From Anaerolinea sp. (GTDB lineage: Bacteria > Chloroflexota > Anaerolineae > Anaerolineales > Anaerolineaceae): a stretch of 64,000 bases of DNA. The notes under the pieces were generated by a model that had not been told where the DNA came from, made no database searches, and saw only the letters and a list, made by a program, of their open reading frames with translations. The first letter of the stretch is position 1, and each line of letters opens with the position of its first letter. The DNA lies in the NCBI GenBank assembly GCA_029975965.1, contig JARKOV010000149.1, forward strand, positions 26,611 to 90,610, written 5' to 3'. Positions 60,312-64,000 of the stretch are shown here, in pieces. Made by a program: the position numbers and the translations under genes.

Positions 60312-61598
60312 TCATTCATTGGCTGGCTGCAATTCCTCGATCCCATCCGTTGCAGAGGGCGTGCCAATCCGAGCGGCGCGGACGGTGCGGATCCTCCGCC
60401 CGACCACGTTCTCGATTTTGAGCTGTAGCCCGTCGATTTCCACCTTCTCTCCGCCCACCGGCACCCGCCCGACCAGCCCGTACATCAAGCCGCCGAGCGT
60501 GTCGGCGATGTCTTTGTCGATGTGGCTGCTCATGATCTCATTGAAATCGTCCAGGTCGATGCGTGCGCTGAACACGTACTCACCCGGCGCGACCGGGGTG
60601 TAGAGTTGTTCTTCGCCCTGGTCGTATTCGTCGCGGATTTCGCCGACGATTTCTTCGACGATGTCTTCCAGGGTGACCAGTCCGGCTACACCGCCGTATT
60701 CATCGACCACGATGGCGATGTGGATGCGCCGCGCCTGCATCTCGTCGAGCAGTTCGTCTACCTTCTTGGCTTCCGGCACAAAGTAAGCCGGGCGCAACAT
60801 CTCGCGCAGCGCCGCCAGAGTCTGGCCCTCGCGTGGCACCAGCAGCAGGTCTTTGGCGTACAGCAAGCCAACGATGTTATCAACGGTCTCTTCGTAGACC
60901 GGCAGGCGCGAATGACCGGATTCCTTGAGCTCCTGCAGGGCGGTTTCGAGCGGGGTGTTGATTTCCATGGCGAGCATATCGATGCGCGGGACCATCACCT
61001 CGCGGCACAGGGTATCGCCAAATTGGAAGATCGAGTAGATCATGCGCCGCTCACCCTGCTCCAGTCCGCCTTCGATCTCGCCTTTGTCGACCCAGTTGCG
61101 CAGCTCATATTCGGTGACCGGGCCGAGGCGCTGCTCCAACACGGCCGGCGAACCGAGCAGGCGCACCAAAAGGGCTGATAGCGGGCTTAGCAAGGCGTCG
61201 ATCACCTTTGCCGTCGGGGTCAGGCGCAACGCCCACGCCTCTGCCTTGGGGAGCAGCATGCCTTCCACCAGGTGTTCCATAAAAAGAAAAAATAGGGCGC
61301 AACCGGCCACTACGACCAATCCCAGGCCAAAGTCAGAGGCCCGGATCCACTGCACCGCGATCCAGGCGGCCATACCGCCCACCAGGAAATGGGTCAACAC
61401 CACCCCCACGCGCAGCGAGCTGCGCAGGCGCGGCTTTTCGAGCAGCACCATGGTGGCCTTGACCTGGTCCGGGTATTGCTCGCCGAGCTCCATCAACGCG
61501 GGCAGGCGGGCGTTGAGCAGGCTGCCGCGGATCACGGCAAAGAGCAGGTCGAGGGCGATGAACAGGGCCAGGACGGCCCAAAATCCTTCAGGGATCAC
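60312..61598 (-). CDS. CBS-domain membrane protein of the CNNM/CorC (hemolysin-like) family
   Basis: A 428-residue protein. Three to four N-terminal helices (VLALFIALDLLFAVI, VGVVLTHFLVGGMAAWIAV, GLGLVVVAGCALFFLFMEHLV) form the DUF21/CNNM region; two CBS domains follow (MVPRIDMLAMEINTPLETAL, and LLDEMQARRIHIAIVVDEYGGVAGLVTL) with the TLEDIVEEIVGEIRDEYD motif, then the CorC_HlyC domain ending with EKVEIDGLQLKIENV. Such proteins are linked with Mg2+ or Co2+ efflux and the name haemolysin is historical. The start is GTG, overlapping the glmU stop as GTGA. Confidence 0.9.
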   Translation of the reverse strand: MIPEGFWAVLALFIALDLLFAVIRGSLLNARLPALMELGEQYPDQVKATMVLLEKPRLRSSLRVGVVLTHFLVGGMAAWIAVQWIRASDFGLGLVVVAGCALFFLFMEHLVEGMLLPKAEAWALRLTPTAKVIDALLSPLSALLVRLLGSPAVLEQRLGPVTEYELRNWVDKGEIEGGLEQGERRMIYSIFQFGDTLCREVMVPRIDMLAMEINTPLETALQELKESGHSRLPVYEETVDNIVGLLYAKDLLLVPREGQTLAALREMLRPAYFVPEAKKVDELLDEMQARRIHIAIVVDEYGGVAGLVTLEDIVEEIVGEIRDEYDQGEEQLYTPVAPGEYVFSARIDLDDFNEIMSSHIDKDIADTLGGLMYGLVGRVPVGGEKVEIDGLQLKIENVVGRRIRTVRAARIGTPSATDGIEELQPANE

Positions 61599-62944
61599 GC
61601 TGGCTCTTTCTTATGGTAGGTCCGGGCGGGAACGCCGATCACCGTTTCGTCGTCGGCTACGTCGTGGGTGACGACCGCTCCCGCGCCGGTGCGTGCTCGT
61701 TTGCCGATTTTGACCGGCGCCACCAGCATCGTGTCGCTGCCGATGAAGGCGTTCTCGCCAATTTCGGTCTTGAATTTATGCTTGCCGTCGTAATTGCAGG
61801 TGATCGTGCCTGCGCCGATGTTGGTATGGGCGCCGATCGTGGCGTCGCCGATGTAAGAGAAATGCCCCATGTGGACGCCTTCGCCCAGGTACGAGCCTTT
61901 CACCTCGCCGAAGTTGCCCATTTTGACTCCCCTGGCCAGGTGTGCGCCGGGGCGCAGGTGGCAGAAGGGCCCCATTTTCACGTCATCTTCCAGGGTCGCG
62001 CTTTCCAGGTAAGAGGCCAGCACGCGGCAGTTGTTTCCCAGGTGGCTGTCTTCGAGGATGGTGTCCGGGCCCAGGTTGCAGCCTTCGCCCACCGAGGTGC
62101 TGCCGCGCAGGTAGGTGTTGGGCCACAGGGTGGTGTCCATGCCGATGGTCACGCCCGGCTCGATGTAGGTGGTGGATGGGTCGACGATGGTCACGCCCGC
62201 CAGCATCCAGCGCTGGTTGATGCGCCTGCGCAGCACGCCCTCGGCTTCGGCCAGGTGCACGCGGGTATTGATCCCGATCGCTTCGTCCGGGTCGGCGGTC
62301 TGGTGTGCCAGCACGGGCAGGCCGTCTTGCACGGCGACCTCGACCAGGTCGGTCAGGTAATACTCTCCCTTGGGCGAGACGCGCACGCGGCGCAGCGCCG
62401 GCCACAGCCAGTCCGCGCGGAAGCAGTAAGCCCCCACGTTGAGCTCGCGCACCGCCAGCTCGGCAGGGGTGGCGACGGCCTCCTCAACGATGGCGCGCAC
62501 CGAGCCGTCGGAGTGGCGCAGCACCCGCCCGAAGCCGTGCGGGTCGCTCAATTCGACGGTCAGCAAGCTGAACGGGCCGGGGTTGGCCTGCTGCATGTCG
62601 ACCAACCGGCGCAGCGTCTCTGGGCGCAGCAGCGGCATGTCGCCGTAGGTGACCAGGATCAGCTCGCTTTCACCTTTCACCAGCTCCTCCGCCGCCTGCA
62701 GCGCGTGGGCTGTGCCGAGCTGCTGCTCCTGGACGGCGAAGCGGGCCGAATCGCCCACCGCGTCGCGCACCGCCTCTTCGCCGTGACCGACCACCAGCAC
62801 CGGCGCGGCGTCGCCCAGGCCGGCGACCAGCTCCAGCGCGTGCAGCACGAGCGCTTTGCCTGCCAGCGGGTGGAGCATTTTGGGCAGCCGCGAGCGCATG
62901 CGGGTGCCCTGGCCGGCGGCTAAGAGGATGGGTGTCAGGCGCAT
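61595..62944 (-). CDS. glmU: Bifunctional N-acetylglucosamine-1-phosphate uridyltransferase / acetyltransferase
   Basis: Makes UDP-GlcNAc for peptidoglycan. The N-terminal uridyltransferase has LLAAGQGTRMRSRLPKML near 7 to 24 and TYGDMPLLRPETLRRLV near 100. The C-terminal part from about 250 is a left-handed beta-helix of hexapeptide repeats with KMGNFGEVKGSYLGEGV, HMGHFSYIGDATIG and TITCNYDGKHKFKT, holding the acetyl-CoA site. The length of 449 is normal. The start at 62944 has AAGGAG about 8 to 12 bases upstream; an ATG six codons before it overlaps that site. A -10 TATAAT on the minus strand is at 62985-62990. Confidence 0.96.
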   Translation of the reverse strand: MRLTPILLAAGQGTRMRSRLPKMLHPLAGKALVLHALELVAGLGDAAPVLVVGHGEEAVRDAVGDSARFAVQEQQLGTAHALQAAEELVKGESELILVTYGDMPLLRPETLRRLVDMQQANPGPFSLLTVELSDPHGFGRVLRHSDGSVRAIVEEAVATPAELAVRELNVGAYCFRADWLWPALRRVRVSPKGEYYLTDLVEVAVQDGLPVLAHQTADPDEAIGINTRVHLAEAEGVLRRRINQRWMLAGVTIVDPSTTYIEPGVTIGMDTTLWPNTYLRGSTSVGEGCNLGPDTILEDSHLGNNCRVLASYLESATLEDDVKMGPFCHLRPGAHLARGVKMGNFGEVKGSYLGEGVHMGHFSYIGDATIGAHTNIGAGTITCNYDGKHKFKTEIGENAFIGSDTMLVAPVKIGKRARTGAGAVVTHDVADDETVIGVPARTYHKKEPA

Positions 62945-62984
62945 AGGGGGTGTCTCCTTCATTTGTAAAAAAGATTGTCTTCTT

Positions 62985-62990
62985 ATTATA
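62985..62990 (-). promoter_or_regulatory. -10 box of glmU
   Basis: TATAAT on the minus strand, about 41 bases before the glmU ATG, giving a leader of about 35 bases with a ribosome site. It lies between glmU and the tRNA terminator. Confidence 0.5.
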
Positions 62991-63033
62991 TTTTATTTTG
63001 AGCGGCATCTCGCACCGTGCCGCTCGAGACGAA

Positions 63034-63058
63034 AAAAGGACGGGGTCGCCGTCCTTTT
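63034..63058 (-). terminator. Intrinsic terminator of tRNA-Gln
   Basis: Ten-base arms AAAAGGACGG / CCGTCCTTTT with a 5-base loop, followed on the minus strand by TTTTTT counting the arm. It ends 10 bases past the 3' end of the tRNA. Confidence 0.9.
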
Positions 63059-63068
63059 GGTCCAAGAG

Positions 63069-63139
63069 CTGGGGCGCCTGGACTCGAACCAAGATCCACA
63101 GATCCAAAGTCTGGTGTGCTGCCGTTGCACCACGCCCCA
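63069..63139 (-). tRNA. tRNA-Gln (anticodon TTG)
   Basis: A 71-base cloverleaf. Acceptor arms TGGGGCG and CGCCCCA pair with the typical weak first U-A pair of tRNA-Gln, and the discriminator is G. The anticodon loop CTTTGGA gives TTG in the centre; the T-arm has GGTTCGAGTCC. The CCA end is not encoded. It reads CAA and, by wobble, CAG codons. Confidence 0.95.
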
Positions 63140-63196
63140 ATGCGCGCCGGGTAGGGGTTATTTTAACATACTATCTTGTTGCAGGATAGATTGCTA

Positions 63197-63202
63197 TATA
63201 AT
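63197..63202 (+). promoter_or_regulatory. -10 box before the restriction-type helicase gene
   Basis: TATAAT in TATATAATTTT. Transcription would start near 63209. A 10-codon reading frame (63206-63238) begins here and its stop overlaps the next ATG (TGATG). Confidence 0.45.
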
Positions 63203-63237
63203 TTTATGAATGAAAAATTCGTGATGGCCAAAAGCTG

Positions 63238-64000
63238 ATGAAACAAGTAGTAATCGAGAATCCAATCCTGAATTCGCCCTATGCTGAGCCTCGACGCCAC
63301 TTTCGCTTTTCGGAATATGGAATCACCGATGAGATCATCGAATCTCGCCGGATCAGTTCCTATTTCGTTCCCATTCCTCAACCACGCAAGAAGAATCCCA
63401 AACAGCTCTCTTTCGATACAGAATGGACGGCAGACCGGCTTGAGGAGAATAAGTTCATCAATCACGTTCGTGAACAGGTATCCATCTGGCGGCAGGGGAA
63501 ATATCTGGGCGTTACCAACGTCACGCGCCGCCTGCTGGAGTATTGGACCAACCCTCAGCGTGAGCACAAGCTGTTCTTTTGCCAGATCGAAGCACTGGAA
63601 ACCGCGATTTATATCACCGAAGTGGCCGGGAAGTATGGCGATGCCTGGATCGAAAACAGCCTGAGAGAAGCCAACCAGGAAGCCAACCCTTTGCTTTATC
63701 GCATGGCATTTAAGATGGCCACTGGCAGCGGCAAGACCCTGGTGATTGCCATGCTGATCATCTGGCAGACGCTGAACAAACTCGCCAATCCGCAAGACGG
63801 CCGCTTTTCGGACGCCTTTCTGATCTGCACACCCGGCATCACCATTCGTGACCGGCTTCGCGTTCTGCTACCCTCTGACCCGAACAACTATTACCGCCAG
63901 CATGACCTGGTTCCGGTGGACCTGTCTCCGGAACTGGGAAAAGCCAAAATGGTTATTACGAATTTCCACGCTTTCATGCTGCATGAGCGCATTGCTGCAG
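63238..64000 (+). CDS. Restriction-type DEAD/DEAH helicase, N-terminal part (type III Res-like, BPTD_3080-like)
   Basis: The frame from ATG 63238 stays open to the edge of the window, 254 residues so far. After about 150 residues without known motifs comes Walker A in FKMATGSGKTLVIAML near 156 to 171, and further on TPGITIRDRL and MVITNFHAFML, motifs Ia and a nearby one of SF2 helicases as found in the Res subunits of type III restriction enzymes. This N-terminal style fits the large stand-alone restriction proteins sometimes called BPTD_3080 family, of over 800 residues. A Mod partner or nuclease domain is not visible in the window. More A/T at third codon positions than in neighbouring genes suggests acquisition. 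It lies 98 bases from tRNA-Gln, on its 5' side. Confidence 0.8.
   Translation, partial: MKQVVIENPILNSPYAEPRRHFRFSEYGITDEIIESRRISSYFVPIPQPRKKNPKQLSFDTEWTADRLEENKFINHVREQVSIWRQGKYLGVTNVTRRLLEYWTNPQREHKLFFCQIEALETAIYITEVAGKYGDAWIENSLREANQEANPLLYRMAFKMATGSGKTLVIAMLIIWQTLNKLANPQDGRFSDAFLICTPGITIRDRLRVLLPSDPNNYYRQHDLVPVDLSPELGKAKMVITNFHAFMLHERIAA

Noticed and set aside
61613..62923. Plus-strand frame of 436 codons opposite glmU, rich in Val, Gly, His and Ala.
   Set aside because: Shadow of the hexapeptide repeats in glmU; no ribosome site or known domain.
63206..63238. Ten-codon frame as a true gene.
   Set aside because: Too short and without a ribosome site to be called a gene; kept only as a possible coupled leader frame.

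Overview
The window looks like a chromosomal segment of a Chloroflexota bacterium, most likely of the Anaerolineae. It is GC-rich, apart from AT-rich promoters and intergenic repeats. Evidence for the lineage is the gene set and style: several secreted or lipid-anchored proteins with long Pro/Thr stalks, a fused glycyl-tRNA synthetase, DUF5667 and DUF92 proteins, a full nuoA-N cluster, and many genes whose -10 box lies about 6 nt before the start codon. The lineage is inferred from gene style, not from a marker tree. Almost everything is housekeeping; no transposase, prophage or CRISPR array is visible.

Layout. 1-8.1 kb: tail of a HAD phosphatase, threonine synthase, dephospho-CoA kinase with an extra C-terminal domain, the c-di-AMP cyclase with its YbbR partner, GTPase Der, then on the other strand a sugar-nucleotide epimerase and triosephosphate isomerase. 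8.2-11.6 kb: a compact sulfur operon (ArsR regulator, sulfide:quinone oxidoreductase-like flavoprotein, DUF1641 protein, TusE/DsrC-like and DsrE-like sulfur carriers) behind a promoter with a CRP/FNR-like site and a perfect palindrome. 11.6-20.7 kb: a membrane glycosyltransferase, a DUF5667 protein with a long Asn/Asp tail, a two-component system, a DegT aminotransferase, PH-like and DUF92 membrane proteins and a Tat-exported DUF362 protein. 20.8-35.2 kb: all fourteen complex I genes in order nuoA to nuoN on the minus strand, interrupted only by a small repeat-like insert between nuoF and nuoG.

35.3-48.7 kb: an XRE regulator with nine 29-residue repeats, a membrane glycosyltransferase-like protein, a membrane adenylate/guanylate cyclase with a degenerate receiver domain, the primary sigma factor, DNA primase, a type I sulfatase and a lipoprotein. 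48.7-58.8 kb: fused GlyQS, a complete Ada methyltransferase regulator with a candidate Ada box, an EamA transporter, an HpcH/HpaI aldolase, a DUF3267 zinc-protease-like membrane protein, a uroporphyrinogen-decarboxylase-family protein, an SRPBCC-PDZ-DinB fusion and an SH3 lipoprotein. 58.8-63.1 kb: recO, cdd, a CBS/CorC membrane protein and glmU on the minus strand, then tRNA-Gln. From 63.2 kb a large helicase-type restriction protein begins and runs off the window; it is the only clear defence or accessory gene.

The most interesting items are the 6-nt spacing between -10 box and start codon shared by many genes (leaderless mRNAs), the doubly controlled sulfur-relay operon, the Ada box placed as in E. 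coli, several unusual domain fusions (CoaE plus GNAT-like, SRPBCC-PDZ-DinB, receiver plus cyclase), and the 29-residue repeat regulator. I see no convincing wholly new multi-gene system.
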